DNA of 64,000 nt from Pseudorhizobium endolithicum (GTDB taxonomy: Bacteria > Pseudomonadota > Alphaproteobacteria > Rhizobiales > Rhizobiaceae). The DNA lies in the NCBI RefSeq assembly GCF_902153245.2, contig NZ_CABFWF030000014.1, positions 124,001-188,000 of the forward strand. The letters run 5' to 3'. A model generated the notes under the pieces. That model did no database searches and had not been told where the DNA came from. It was given only the letters and a program-made list of their open reading frames with translations. Position numbers and translations under genes: made by a program. This document shows, piece after piece, positions 24,947 to 33,659 of this stretch (positions are counted from its first letter, which is position 1; each line of letters opens with the position of its first letter).

Positions 24947-26734
24947 ATGAGCGACAATAACACCCCACAGCGCCGTCTGCGTTCGCAGGACTGGTTCGAC
25001 AATCCCGACCACATCGACATGACGGCGCTCTATCTGGAGCGCTTCATGAATTACGGCGTGACACCGGAAGAGTTGCGATCCGGCAAGCCGGTGATCGGCA
25101 TCGCCCAGAGTGGTAGCGACCTCACGCCCTGCAACCGTGTGCATGTGGAACTGGTGAAGCGGGTGCGCGACGGCATTCGCGATGCCGGTGGCATCCCGAT
25201 CGAATTCCCAACGCATCCGATCTTCGAGAACTGCAAGCGCCCGACCGCAGCGCTCGATCGCAACCTCGCCTATCTCAGCCTCGTCGAAGTGCTCTACGGC
25301 TATCCGCTGGACGGCGTCGTGCTGACCACCGGCTGCGACAAGACCACGCCTTCGGCGATCATGGCCGCCTCCACCGTCGATATCCCGGCCATTGTCCTTT
25401 CCGGCGGTCCGATGCTTGACGGCTGGCACGAGGGCGACCTCGTCGGCTCCGGCACGGTCATCTGGCGCATGCGCCGCAAGTTCGCGGCCGGTGAGATCGA
25501 CCGCGAGGAATTCCTCCAGGCCGCGCTCGATTCCGCCCCCTCCGTCGGCCACTGCAACACCATGGGCACCGCCTCCACCATGAACGCGCTCGCCGAAGCG
25601 CTCGGCATGTCGCTCACAGGCTGCGGCGCCATTCCCGCCGCCTATCGCGAGCGTGGGCAAATGGCCTATCGCACCGGCCGACGGGCGGTCGAGCTGGTCT
25701 GGGAGGACGTGAAACCGTCCGACATCCTCACCCGCGAAGCCTTCCTGAACGCCGTCCGCGTCAATTCGGCGATCGGCGGCTCCACCAATGCGCAACCGCA
25801 TCTTGCGGCCATGGCGAAACATGCGGGTGTCGATCTCTACCCCGACGACTGGCAGGTGCACGGCTTCGACATTCCCCTGCTCGCCAATGTCCAGCCCGCC
25901 GGCCAATTCCTCGGTGAGCGCTATCACCGCGCCGGCGGCACACCCGCCATCATGTGGGAACTGCTGAAGGCCGGAAAGCTCGACGGCAGCTGTCGCACCG
26001 TCACCGGCAGGACGGTGGCGGAAAACCTGCAAGGCAGGGAAGCCACCGACCGCGAGGTCATCTACCCCTTCGACCAGCCGCTCAAGGAGAAGGCGGGCTT
26101 CCTTGTTCTGAAGGGCAACCTCTTCGACTTCGCCATCATGAAGACCAGCGTCATCTCGGAAGGCTTCCGGGAGCGCTACCTGCAGGAGCCGGGCCGCGAG
26201 GGCGTATTCGAGGGCAAGGCGGTCGTGTTCGACGGTTCCGAGGACTATCACCACCGCATCAATGATCCTTCGCTAGGGATCGACGTGAACACCATCCTGG
26301 TGATCCGCGGCGCCGGGCCTCTGGGCTGGCCTGGTTCGGCGGAAGTGGTCAACATGCAGCCGCCGGACCACATCCTCAAGCAAGGCATCACGAGCCTGCC
26401 GACCATTGGCGACGGACGCCAGTCCGGCACCGCCGACAGCCCCTCCATCCTCAACGCTTCGCCGGAAAGTGCCGCAGGCGGCGGCCTGGCATGGCTGCGG
26501 ACCGGCGACATCATCCGCATCGATCTCAACCAGGGCCGCTGCGACATGCTGGTGGAGCCGGAGGAGATCGAGCGGCGCAAGGCTGACGGCATCCCGGCCG
26601 TGCCCGCTGACGCCACCCCCTGGCAGCGCATTTATCGCAAGTCCGTGACACAGCTTTCGGACGGCGCCGTGCTGGAGGGTGCGGCCGACTTCAGGCAGAT
26701 CGCCGCAAAGATGCCGCCGCGCCACAACCACTAG
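24947..26734 (+). CDS. xylD: D-xylonate dehydratase (IlvD/Edd family)
   Basis: 595 residues, the same length as Caulobacter XylD and with near-identical blocks as I recall them ([55 protein letters not shown]). Cysteines 62 (LTPCN), 130 ([10 protein letters not shown]) and 203 ([10 protein letters not shown]) are the expected ligands of the Fe-S cluster. The enzyme removes water from xylonate to give 2-keto-3-deoxyxylonate, the substrate of XylX. It starts 2 bases after the previous gene. Its TAG stop overlaps the TAG stop of the convergent TetR gene (CTAG). Confidence 0.88.
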   Translation: MSDNNTPQRRLRSQDWFDNPDHIDMTALYLERFMNYGVTPEELRSGKPVIGIAQSGSDLTPCNRVHVELVKRVRDGIRDAGGIPIEFPTHPIFENCKRPTAALDRNLAYLSLVEVLYGYPLDGVVLTTGCDKTTPSAIMAASTVDIPAIVLSGGPMLDGWHEGDLVGSGTVIWRMRRKFAAGEIDREEFLQAALDSAPSVGHCNTMGTASTMNALAEALGMSLTGCGAIPAAYRERGQMAYRTGRRAVELVWEDVKPSDILTREAFLNAVRVNSAIGGSTNAQPHLAAMAKHAGVDLYPDDWQVHGFDIPLLANVQPAGQFLGERYHRAGGTPAIMWELLKAGKLDGSCRTVTGRTVAENLQGREATDREVIYPFDQPLKEKAGFLVLKGNLFDFAIMKTSVISEGFRERYLQEPGREGVFEGKAVVFDGSEDYHHRINDPSLGIDVNTILVIRGAGPLGWPGSAEVVNMQPPDHILKQGITSLPTIGDGRQSGTADSPSILNASPESAAGGGLAWLRTGDIIRIDLNQGRCDMLVEPEEIERRKADGIPAVPADATPWQRIYRKSVTQLSDGAVLEGAADFRQIAAKMPPRHNH

Positions 26735-27456
26735 TCGGAGATCGGATTGCCGGAAGCGCTGGGACGGCTGAACAGGATCTTCACAAAGGTCCTGTAGGCC
26801 AAAATCTGCCGTTCCAGATGCCCCGGATCCTTGAGCGCCTTGCTCAGGATGATCGCTCCATCGAAGATGCATGACAACATACAGGCAACGTCCTGGAGAG
26901 ACAGTGGCTCGCGGGGAGGATGGATCGCCGCGATCTCTTCCAGATAACCGAGGAACCGCGCGTTCCACCGCCGCACGGACGTCGCATTCAGTTGATGGAC
27001 TTCAGTGTCGAAGAGCCGTTCCTGGTAGCAGATGGAGGCAACGAGGCAGCCGGGATGTCCGCCCGGGAGGTCTCGGGTAAGTTCGGCCAGCAGCTTCAGC
27101 CCGAGCAGGAAGGCGTGGAGCGGGTCGTCAGTGAGCTCTCCCGCCCGCCCGAAGATCTGGTCGAAGATCTCGTCGTTTTCCTCGACATACCGGCGCAGCA
27201 TCTCCCGCGCCAATTCGTTCTTGTCTTTGAAGTGATAGAAGAACCCGCTCTTCGTAATTCCTGCTTCGGCGATGACTTCTTCGATGGAGGTCGCGGCGAA
27301 CCCTTTCGCCAGGACGGACGTCTGGGCGATTTCGAGGATCCTCAACCGGGTCCGCTCGCCTTTCGATGCTCTCTCTGAGCGAGAAAGCTGCACTGCGGGT
27401 GCAGTTTTAGCCTGCTCCGGCTGAAGTTCCTCTATCGTCCCGACCTGACCGGGCAT
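26731..27456 (-). CDS. TetR/AcrR-family regulator
   Basis: 241 residues with an N-terminal helix-turn-helix at about 35-80 ([20 protein letters not shown], then [11 protein letters not shown]), the TetR DNA-binding signature. A 27-residue Gln/Glu-rich leader precedes it, so a shorter start is possible. The C-terminal ligand domain is not recognisable. It is divergent from the homocysteine methyltransferase gene, with 150 bases between the starts, and probably controls it. Its stop codon shares bases with the xylD stop. Confidence 0.88.
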   Translation of the reverse strand: MPGQVGTIEELQPEQAKTAPAVQLSRSERASKGERTRLRILEIAQTSVLAKGFAATSIEEVIAEAGITKSGFFYHFKDKNELAREMLRRYVEENDEIFDQIFGRAGELTDDPLHAFLLGLKLLAELTRDLPGGHPGCLVASICYQERLFDTEVHQLNATSVRRWNARFLGYLEEIAAIHPPREPLSLQDVACMLSCIFDGAIILSKALKDPGHLERQILAYRTFVKILFSRPSASGNPISD

Positions 27457-27606
27457 GGCTAACCCCCGACAATGTCTCCTGTATTGACGAACTGACTCGA
27501 GCCGTACCGCAAGTTTGCTAGATCGCGTCGCGGTTTCCCTGCCACAACATGATGTCTCGTCACTCAGGCGAATGCTTGAGAGGCCATACTATCATAGGAG
27601 GAACTT

Positions 27607-28560
27607 GTGGCGAAATACAGGAACCAGCTACCACAGCTGAACGAAACTACCTTCCTGACGGACGGCGGGCTTGAAACGACGTTGATCTTTCATCAGGGTC
27701 TCGAACTGCCCCTCTTCGCGTCCTTCCCGCTCCTCAAGGAAGAGGAAGGGCGCCAAGCATTGCGGAAATACTACGAAAGCTATCTTGAGCTCGCACGGGC
27801 CCGGAATCTCGGCTTCGTTCTCGATACAGCAACCTGGCGCGCCAATCCGGATTGGGCCCGTGAACTCGGCTACAGCCTCACCGAACTTCGGGATCTGAAC
27901 CTTCATGCGGTCGAATTCATCGCTGCCCTTCGCCGCCAATGGGAAAGTCCTGGCCAAGCCATCGTGCTGAACGGGGTGGTCGGTCCGAGGGGCGACGGAT
28001 ACAAGGCTGGCCGCATGTCTGCGGAGGAGGCGCAGGACTATCACGCCTTCCAGATCGGCGTCTTCGCCGCATCCGATGCCGACATGGTGAGCGCCATCAC
28101 CATGAACACCATCGAGGAGGCGATCGGGATCGCACGCGCTTCGAAAGCAGCCAACATGCCTTGCGTGATCTCGTTCACCGTGGAAGCCGACGGACGGCTG
28201 GTGACCGGCCAATCCCTACGCGAGGCGATCGAGGCGACGGACGCCGCCACCGGCACGGGCCCTGCGTATTACATGATCAATTGCGCCCATCCATCCCACT
28301 TCGAAGGCGCCCTGGCGCGGGGGGAAGATTGGGTCGCCCGCATCGGCGGCGTGCGCGCGAATGCCTCCACCAAGAGCCACGCGGAATTGGATGAGGCGAC
28401 CGAACTCGACATCGGCGATCCGATCGATCTGGGACACCGATATCAAGGCCTTCGGCGCCGATATCCATCGATGCGCGTGATCGGCGGCTGCTGCGGCACC
28501 GACCACCGCCACCTGCAGGCGATCTGCCAGATCTGCCTGCCTCTGATAGTTGCGGAGTAG
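27607..28560 (+). CDS. Homocysteine S-methyltransferase family protein
   Basis: 317 residues. The N-terminal TDGGLETTLIFHQGLELP is typical of the family, and the zinc ligands are in MINCAHP and GGCCGTDHRH. Such enzymes transfer a methyl group from S-methylmethionine, betaine or related donors to homocysteine. It starts at a GTG (27607) with AGGAGG 6 bases upstream. The acceptor is likely homocysteine, but this subfamily of about 310-residue proteins is poorly defined. It is divergent from the TetR gene. Confidence 0.85.
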   Translation: MAKYRNQLPQLNETTFLTDGGLETTLIFHQGLELPLFASFPLLKEEEGRQALRKYYESYLELARARNLGFVLDTATWRANPDWARELGYSLTELRDLNLHAVEFIAALRRQWESPGQAIVLNGVVGPRGDGYKAGRMSAEEAQDYHAFQIGVFAASDADMVSAITMNTIEEAIGIARASKAANMPCVISFTVEADGRLVTGQSLREAIEATDAATGTGPAYYMINCAHPSHFEGALARGEDWVARIGGVRANASTKSHAELDEATELDIGDPIDLGHRYQGLRRRYPSMRVIGGCCGTDHRHLQAICQICLPLIVAE

Positions 28561-28566
28561 GGAGCC

Positions 28567-28764
28567 ATGCAGGTGAGGTTGCTTATGTCGATCTTCGGGT
28601 GGGTGAACCGCCAAGGCCGCCGTCAGGCGAAGAGCCACGGTCCGGAGCGCGAGAGAACTCGGCGCCGGGACCTTGATCGCTATAACGACTACATCCTTCG
28701 GGATATCGGCTTCCACGACGGATACTACCGGCCGAGGTCTCGCCGCAATCCGTCCGAATTTTGA
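28567..28764 (+). CDS. DUF1127 small basic protein
   Basis: 65 residues, highly basic, ending with the DUF1127 core RRRDLDRYNDYILRDIGFH. Small DUF1127 proteins of alphaproteobacteria have been linked to RNA or phosphate/carbon regulation, but the role of this one is unknown. It starts 6 bases after the methyltransferase stop, behind GGGAG; an internal ATG (MSIFGWVNR) is an alternative start. A strong terminator follows. Confidence 0.8.
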   Translation: MQVRLLMSIFGWVNRQGRRQAKSHGPERERTRRRDLDRYNDYILRDIGFHDGYYRPRSRRNPSEF

Positions 28765-28776
28765 TCGCAGCCCTTC

Positions 28777-28810
28777 AAGATCCTCCGCAGCATGCGCGGA
28801 GGATCTTTCC
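28777..28810. terminator. Rho-independent terminator between DUF1127 and the convergent SDR gene
   Basis: Perfect 12-bp stem AAGATCCTCCGC (28777-28788) / GCGGAGGATCTT (28796-28807) with a 7-base loop. A T-rich tail follows on the plus strand, and the AAG start gives CTT on the minus strand, so it may act in both directions. Confidence 0.85.
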
Positions 28811-28820
28811 AACCCTTTCT

Positions 28821-29594
28821 TCAGATGACGGCGCTCATTCCGCCATCGACATAGATGATCTGGCCGTTGACATAATTCGAAGCATCCGAGGCGAGGAAGA
28901 CTGCGGCGCCGACAAGTTCTTCCGGCTTGCCCCAGCGCCGCGACGGCGTCCGGCCCTTTACCCAGCGGTCGAACTGGGGATTGTCGATCAATGCCTGGTT
29001 CATGTCCGTCAGCATGTAGCCCGGACCGATGGCATTGGCCTGGATACCGTGCTCCGCCCATTCCGCCGCCATGGCCTGGGTCAGCGTCTTGATGCCGCCC
29101 TTGGCCGCCGTATAGGGCGCCACCGTCGCGCGGCCCAGGCCGCTCATCAGCGAGCCGATGTTGACGACCTTGCCGCGCTTGCGCGGCAGCATGCGCCTGG
29201 CCGCCTCGCGCGATACCAGGAAGGCACTCGTCAGGTTGGTATCGATGACGCGCTGCCAGTTGGCGCTGTCGAGTTCCACGATCGGCTTCCGGTACTGGAT
29301 GCCCGCGTTGTTGACGAGGATGTCCACCTCGACCTTCTCGGCATCGAGCCGCTCGAAGGCGGCGACGACGGATGGCTCGTCGGTGACGTCGAAGGCGGAG
29401 GTCGATACGGTGAAGCCGCGCTCGCGCAGCCTTGCCGCGCTCTCCTCAAGCCGCTCCTCGTTTACGCCGTTCAGGATGATCGCCGCGCCGGCCTCCGCAA
29501 GACCGGTAGCGATCGCAAGCCCGAGGCCGCGGGAGGAGCCGGTCACCAGCGCGGTGCGGCCTTGAAGGCTGAAGAGCGGGTTGTTCATGAGCAT
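28821..29594 (-). CDS. SDR-family dehydrogenase, gluconate 5-dehydrogenase (IdnO)-like
   Basis: 257 residues. Nucleotide motif TGSSRGLGLA, NNAGIQYRKP, the catalytic Tyr/Lys in YTAAKGG, and a C-terminus YVNGQIIYVDGGM. Overall it follows the IdnO/Gno pattern (FSLQGRTALVTG, RRWGKPEELVGAAVFLAS). These enzymes interconvert gluconate and 5-ketogluconate. There is no sugar-acid partner gene directly next to it, so the substrate is uncertain. The reading frame could begin at MNNPLF two codons later. Confidence 0.8.
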   Translation of the reverse strand: MLMNNPLFSLQGRTALVTGSSRGLGLAIATGLAEAGAAIILNGVNEERLEESAARLRERGFTVSTSAFDVTDEPSVVAAFERLDAEKVEVDILVNNAGIQYRKPIVELDSANWQRVIDTNLTSAFLVSREAARRMLPRKRGKVVNIGSLMSGLGRATVAPYTAAKGGIKTLTQAMAAEWAEHGIQANAIGPGYMLTDMNQALIDNPQFDRWVKGRTPSRRWGKPEELVGAAVFLASDASNYVNGQIIYVDGGMSAVI

Positions 29595-29703
29595 AATCTC
29601 CCGTGCATGCGGCTGCGATAGCCAGCCATAGGCGCCGGTGCGTCCGGATGTCCAGCGCCGGAAAGGAGATAGTTGGGGAGCACCGTCGGCTGCGCAACGG
29701 AAG

Positions 29704-29730
29704 GCGGCGCCGGAAGCTTTCCGGCGCCGC
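29704..29730 (-). terminator. Probable terminator of glnII
   Basis: Perfect 12-bp stem GCGGCGCCGGAA / TTCCGGCGCCGC with a 3-base loop, 8 bases beyond the glnII stop. The T-run after it is short (CTTCCGTT), so efficiency is uncertain. Confidence 0.65.
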
Positions 29731-29738
29731 AGGAGGAT

Positions 29739-30779
29739 TTAGGCAGCGCTGCGGCCGAACTGCGCGGTCGGGACTTCCGAGATCGTCTGCAGGACCACCG
29801 ATGCGATCTGGTACGGGCAGCCCTGGGAGTTTGGGCGGCGGTCTTCCAGGTAGCCGCGATAGCCGTTGTTCACGAAGGAATGCGGAACGCGGATCGAAGC
29901 GCCACGATCGGCCACTCCATAGGAGAACTTGTTCCACGGTGCCGTCTCGTGCTTGCCGGTCAGGCGCATGTGGTTGTCCGGACCGTAGACGTCGATGTGC
30001 TCCTTCCAGTTCTTCGCGAAGGCGGCCATGAGCGCTTCGAAATAGTCCTTACCACCCACTTCGCGCATGAACTTGGTGGAGAAGTTGCAGTGCATGCCCG
30101 AGCCGTTCCAGTCGCTGTCGCCGAGCGGCTTGCAATGGAATTCGACGTCGATGCCGTACTTTTCGCAGAGGCGCAGCAGCAGGTAGCGCGCCATCCAGAT
30201 CTGGTCGGCGGCCTTCTTGGAGCCCTTGCCGAAGATCTGGAATTCCCACTGGCCCTTGGCCACTTCGGCATTGATGCCTTCGTGGTTGATGCCGGCGGCT
30301 AGGCAGAGATCGAGATGCTCCTCAACGATCTCGCGGGCGATGGAGCCGACGTTCTTGTAGCCCACGCCGGTGTAGTACGGGCCCTGCGGAGCCGGGAAGC
30401 CCTGCTCCGGGAAGCCGAGCGGGCGGCCGTTCTCGTAGAAGAAGTACTCCTGCTCGAAGCCAAACCAGGCATCTTCGTCATCCAGAATGGTGGCGCGGCT
30501 GTTGGACGGATGCGGCGTGACCCCGTCCGGCATCATCACTTCACACATGACCAGCGCACCGCTGGTGCGGGCGGGATCCGGGTAGATGGCGACCGGCTTC
30601 AGCACGCAGTCGGAACTGTGACCCTCTGCCTGCATGGTGGAGGATCCGTCAAAACCCCAGAGCGGCAGTTGCTCGAGCGTCGGGAAGGCGTCGAACTCCT
30701 TGATCTGCGTCTTACCGCGCAGGTTCGGAACGGGGGTGTAGCCATCAAGCCAAATATACTCGAGCTTGTATTTCGTCAT
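29739..30779 (-). CDS. glnII: Glutamine synthetase II
   Basis: 346 residues of the eukaryote-type GSII found in Rhizobiales, which makes glutamine from glutamate and ammonia. Seen in the sequence: KLEYIWLDGYTPVPNLRGKT at the N-terminus, the LPLWGFDGSST core, EQEYFFY (metal-binding Glu), NGSGMHCNFS, the ATP-site segment LTGKHETAPWNKFSYGVADR and NNGYRGYLEDRRP. A sigma-54 type promoter lies about 100 bases upstream, as expected for NtrC-controlled glnII. A DUF2735 gene is divergent, an arrangement known from other rhizobia. Confidence 0.97.
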   Translation of the reverse strand: MTKYKLEYIWLDGYTPVPNLRGKTQIKEFDAFPTLEQLPLWGFDGSSTMQAEGHSSDCVLKPVAIYPDPARTSGALVMCEVMMPDGVTPHPSNSRATILDDEDAWFGFEQEYFFYENGRPLGFPEQGFPAPQGPYYTGVGYKNVGSIAREIVEEHLDLCLAAGINHEGINAEVAKGQWEFQIFGKGSKKAADQIWMARYLLLRLCEKYGIDVEFHCKPLGDSDWNGSGMHCNFSTKFMREVGGKDYFEALMAAFAKNWKEHIDVYGPDNHMRLTGKHETAPWNKFSYGVADRGASIRVPHSFVNNGYRGYLEDRRPNSQGCPYQIASVVLQTISEVPTAQFGRSAA

Positions 30780-31163
30780 CGGACTCTCTCTTTAATGATG
30801 CTTCGACAATGGGCACTGCCCGGCCTCCTCGGCGCTTCATGCGCCCATCGACCGGTGGATGATCTCCCTGATGCATGCCGCGTGCCAGATTGGCGAGCAA
30901 AGCAGCTCACCGGTCAAATTTCATGCATGTCAGGAAGCGCGCAGGTTCGGCAATCGCGATCTAAGATCTTGATCTGTCGGGCCCGGAACTGGAATTGGCC
31001 CGGCTGCTCGCGGCGGAACCTCTACAAGAATGGGGCGTTGCTCCCTTGCGACCGGTCAAAGACATGGCGGGTCGGAGAGCCTTATCATGTGATCATTATA
31101 GATGCAGATGCGCAAAATCTGTGCTACAAATCGTGCCCAATACCCGCTGCAAGGAAGACGCCC
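30780..31163. other. glnII / DUF2735 divergent intergenic region
   Basis: 384 bases. It contains the sigma-54 promoter of glnII (30872-30887, minus). No NtrC-type enhancer palindrome was recognised by eye. Near the DUF2735 end there is AT-richer sequence (31088-31115) that could hold its promoter. No coding sequence is convincing here. Confidence 0.5.
30872..30887 (-). promoter_or_regulatory. Sigma-54 (RpoN) promoter of glnII
   Basis: The minus strand reads TGGCACGCGGCATGCA, against the consensus TGGCACG-N4-TTGCA: one mismatch (ATGC for TTGC), with GG and GC exactly ten bases apart. The predicted transcript start is near 30861, about 82 bases before the ATG. Confidence 0.8.
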
Positions 31164-31349
31164 ATGACTCCGAATGTAGAGCGCGTATCAGCCACCATTT
31201 ACCAGTTTCCCCTCAGTCGGGTAGGTCCGCGTCCTGCCGCCTCCAAGGCGGCGGATGAGATGACCCGCTTCGCCGATCTGGCCTTCGACTCTTGCTGGTA
31301 CCATGACGAAGCGGTGCGCGAGGCCGACTCGAAGCGATTGAACGATTGA
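31164..31349 (+). CDS. DUF2735 small protein
   Basis: 61 residues starting MTPNVERVSATIYQFPLSR, with the family pattern of an early 'A.IYQFP' block and a late 'SCWYHDEAVREA' block. DUF2735 genes are commonly found next to glnII in Rhizobiales, as here (divergent). AAGGAAG lies 7 bases before the ATG. The function is not known to me; the constant link to glnII suggests a part in nitrogen control. An upstream in-frame extension shows no family features. Confidence 0.8.
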   Translation: MTPNVERVSATIYQFPLSRVGPRPAASKAADEMTRFADLAFDSCWYHDEAVREADSKRLND

Positions 31350-31438
31350 TCTGTATATTTTTTAGTCAATTATTTTCACGGCACGATTTTTAGGCTACCC
31401 TGCTTGCCAACATTGCTGCACTGCGTCATCAATGGCGC

Positions 31439-32026
31439 ATGCAGCAGGCTGATCTGACGATACTGGTCATCGACGAGAACGTGATCCGCGCCTCCATCAT
31501 CGAGGAGGGCCTGCGGGAGGCGGGGCCCCGCCACGTCACCGTTATTCACGATATCTACGGCGTCGCCCGTCTTATCGAGACGCAGAAGCCCGATGTCATC
31601 ATCATCGACATCGAAAGTCCCAACCGGGACATGATGGAGCACCTGTTCCAACTGACGCGCACCGTCAGCCGGCCGATCGCCATGTTCGTCGACCGCTCCG
31701 ACACGGCATCCATCCAGGCCGCGGTCGAGGCCGGCGTGTCGGCCTATGTGGTCGATGGCCTTAAGAAGGAGAGGGTGAAGTCCATCCTGGATATGGCCGT
31801 CAGCCGCTTCAACGCCTTCAGCCGCCTGCAACGGGAGTTGACGGAAGCCCGCACCGCGCTCGAGGAGCGCAAGGTCGTCGAAAGAGCCAAGGGAATCCTG
31901 ATGAAGATGAAAGGGCTTTCCGAGGACGAAGCCTTCGGCCTGCTCCGTCAGTCGGCCATGAACGAGAAGAAGAAGATGGCGGAGATCGCCCAGAGCGTGG
32001 TGACGGCCGCCGGGCTTCTGATGTGA
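31439..32026 (+). CDS. nasT: NasT, ANTAR-domain nitrate/nitrite antiterminator
   Basis: 195 residues. An N-terminal receiver-like domain (about 6-120, TILVIDEN and VIIIDIESPNRD) is followed by a coiled linker and a C-terminal ANTAR RNA-binding domain (about 130-190; KVVERAKGILMKMKGLSEDE with AFGLLRQSAM). In other bacteria NasT binds the leader RNA of nas/nir operons and prevents termination, while NasS holds it inactive when nitrate and nitrite are absent. nasS follows after 34 bases. A matching two-hairpin leader precedes nirB at 33543-33584. Confidence 0.94.
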   Translation: MQQADLTILVIDENVIRASIIEEGLREAGPRHVTVIHDIYGVARLIETQKPDVIIIDIESPNRDMMEHLFQLTRTVSRPIAMFVDRSDTASIQAAVEAGVSAYVVDGLKKERVKSILDMAVSRFNAFSRLQRELTEARTALEERKVVERAKGILMKMKGLSEDEAFGLLRQSAMNEKKKMAEIAQSVVTAAGLLM

Positions 32027-32060
32027 GATCAGGCACCGGCGGGATCCAGAGGACGGTGGA

Positions 32061-33341
32061 ATGAACATGACAGCAGCAATGCCGCGTGCAGAAGGGGAAA
32101 GCGCAGCTCCCGCTACGATCCGCCCGGCGAATGCGAAGACGCTTCGGGCGGGCTTCATCCCGCTCGTGGACGCCTCCGTCCTGATTGCGGCGGCCGAGTT
32201 CGGCTTCGTACGCAAGGAAGGGCTGACGCTCGATCTGGTCCGCGACGTCTCCTGGGCCAATGTGCGCGACCGTCTCGCCTTCCGCCAGTTCGACATCGCC
32301 CACATGCTCTCGCCGATGCCGGTCGCCTCCATGCTCGGCCTCGGCTCGAACCCCTCGCCGACCATCGCGCCCTACTCACTTGGCCGCGGCGGCAATGCGA
32401 TCACGCTGTCGGCCCGTCTGTTCCGCCGCATGCGGGAGACAGCCGCTCTCGGGGAGGAGGCGGGCGCTCTCGATCACGCCCAAGCCCTTGCGCTCGTTCT
32501 TGCAGACATGCGGAAAGCCGGAGAGGCCAAGCCAACGCTCGGCGTGACCTATCCCTTCTCCTCACACAATTACGAGTTTCGCTACTGGCTTGCCGCCGGC
32601 GGAATCGATCCCGACCGGGACGTGAAACTGGTGGTGGTACCGCCACCGCTCACTTCCGATGCGCTGGCCGCCGGTGCGATCGACGGCTTCTGCGTCGGCG
32701 CGCCTTGGAACATGGTCGCCTCGGAACGGGGCGTCGGGCGGATCGTTGCCGCCAAGCAGGACATATGGCCCTCTGCGCCGGAGAAGGTGATCGGCATGCG
32801 GCCGGATTGGGCGGAAGCGCATCCGGAGACCGTCGCCCGCCTCATCGTGGCCCTCGACGCGGCAGCTCGGTGGTGCGACAGGACCGATAACCGCGATCGG
32901 TTGGCCGAAGCGCTTGCCGACCCCCGTCATATCGGGGCCCCGGTCGACATCATCCGCCGGGTGCTCGCCGGTGACTTCAGCCTCGACGCCACCGGAAACC
33001 GCCGCGTCATCCGCAACTACTTCCGCTTCCACGACGATCACGCCGGCTACCCGCGTCCCAGCCAGGCCCTATGGATCTACAGCCAGATGATCCGCTGGGG
33101 ACAGACGAGCTATTCGGCCGAGGGCGCAAGGGCAGCAGCCTCCGCCTACCGGCCCGACCTCTATCGCGCAGCCCTCGGCGAGACCGCAGCGCCGGGTGAC
33201 GGCGACTTGAGGATCGAAGGTTCCGCTTCGGAGGATCGCTTCATGGACGGCCACGTCTTTGACCCGCGGCGGCTGGAGGAATACCTGACGCATTTCCCAG
33301 CCGCGCAGAAGACGCCGCATTCCGCGACGGACGACGCCTGA
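32061..33341 (+). CDS. nasS: NasS, nitrate/nitrite-sensing partner of NasT (NrtA/CmpA-like)
   Basis: 426 residues of the NrtA/CmpA periplasmic-binding-protein family (LRAGFIPLVDASVLIAAAEFG, VTYPFSSHNYEFRYWL, CVGAPWNMVASERG), but with no signal peptide; the N-terminus is polar (MNMTAAMPRAEGES). It is therefore a cytoplasmic sensor rather than a transport component, which is the hallmark of NasS. By analogy it binds NasT and releases it when nitrate or nitrite binds. No ABC permease or ATPase genes follow, which further supports a sensor role. Confidence 0.9.
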   Translation: MNMTAAMPRAEGESAAPATIRPANAKTLRAGFIPLVDASVLIAAAEFGFVRKEGLTLDLVRDVSWANVRDRLAFRQFDIAHMLSPMPVASMLGLGSNPSPTIAPYSLGRGGNAITLSARLFRRMRETAALGEEAGALDHAQALALVLADMRKAGEAKPTLGVTYPFSSHNYEFRYWLAAGGIDPDRDVKLVVVPPPLTSDALAAGAIDGFCVGAPWNMVASERGVGRIVAAKQDIWPSAPEKVIGMRPDWAEAHPETVARLIVALDAAARWCDRTDNRDRLAEALADPRHIGAPVDIIRRVLAGDFSLDATGNRRVIRNYFRFHDDHAGYPRPSQALWIYSQMIRWGQTSYSAEGARAAASAYRPDLYRAALGETAAPGDGDLRIEGSASEDRFMDGHVFDPRRLEEYLTHFPAAQKTPHSATDDA

Positions 33342-33513
33342 GAAGCCATTCGGCGGAGAATGAGACTGCCTAACCTGCTCAAAATTGCCTGCGGCAGGAA
33401 ATGGCGGTTCGCCCAAGAGATAAGCAGCCCCATCTGCCGTCTTAAAGCAGGCTCGCCTCAGCAATTCCGGGAAATTTCGTAAAATCAGCGTCCTAGCGGC
33501 CCTTTAGAGATCT

Positions 33514-33529
33514 GGCACGCCCCTTGCTT
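33514..33529 (+). promoter_or_regulatory. Sigma-54 (RpoN) promoter of the nirB operon
   Basis: TGGCACGCCCCTTGCT is a full match to the consensus TGGCACG-N4-TTGCW, with GG (33515-33516) and GC (33527-33528) ten bases apart. The predicted transcript start is about 33540, so the leader RNA is about 153 bases long and begins just before the first ANTAR hairpin. Confidence 0.9.
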
Positions 33530-33542
33530 TTCTCCAAGTGCA

Positions 33543-33584
33543 CCGGTCAACGGCGACCGGCGCCATGCGCCCAGAGCGAGGCGC
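33543..33584 (+). promoter_or_regulatory. Two-hairpin ANTAR-binding leader (NasT target) of nirB mRNA
   Basis: Hairpin 1: CCGGTC-AACGGC-GACCGG (33543-33560), a 6-bp stem with a six-base loop that has A at position 1 and G at position 4. Hairpin 2: GCGCC, C, loop AGAGCG, A, GGCGC (33567-33584), a 5-bp stem with one C-A mismatch under a six-base loop that again has A1 and G4. The linker is 6 bases. Paired hairpins with A1/G4 hexaloops are the known recognition form of ANTAR proteins. nasT lies 1.5 kb upstream. Confidence 0.8.
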
Positions 33585-33619
33585 TCCTAACAGACATCGA
33601 CGTCGCAAGGTCTTGCAGT

Positions 33620-33659
33620 CCTGGGTTCCCCGGGCGCGATTACCGAGCGGCGTTTTTTT
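33620..33659 (+). terminator. Candidate regulated terminator in the nirB leader
   Basis: A hairpin CCTGGG-TTC-CCCGGG (33620-33634) and, after GAGCGGCG, a run of seven T (33653-33659) lie 34 bases before the nirB ATG. GAGCG (33645-33649) can pair with CGCTC (33582-33586), which overlaps the 3' arm of ANTAR hairpin 2, so binding of NasT there would compete with terminator formation. The exact terminator stem is not obvious by eye. Confidence 0.5.

Noticed and set aside
24011..26254. A 747-codon minus-strand frame opposite denD/xylD
   Set aside because: It is antisense to three recognisable genes, a common artefact of high-GC coding sequence.
31378..31398. GGCACG plus downstream TTAGG as a sigma-54 promoter for nasT
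   Set aside because: The essential GC of the -12 element is missing (TTAG in place of TTGC).
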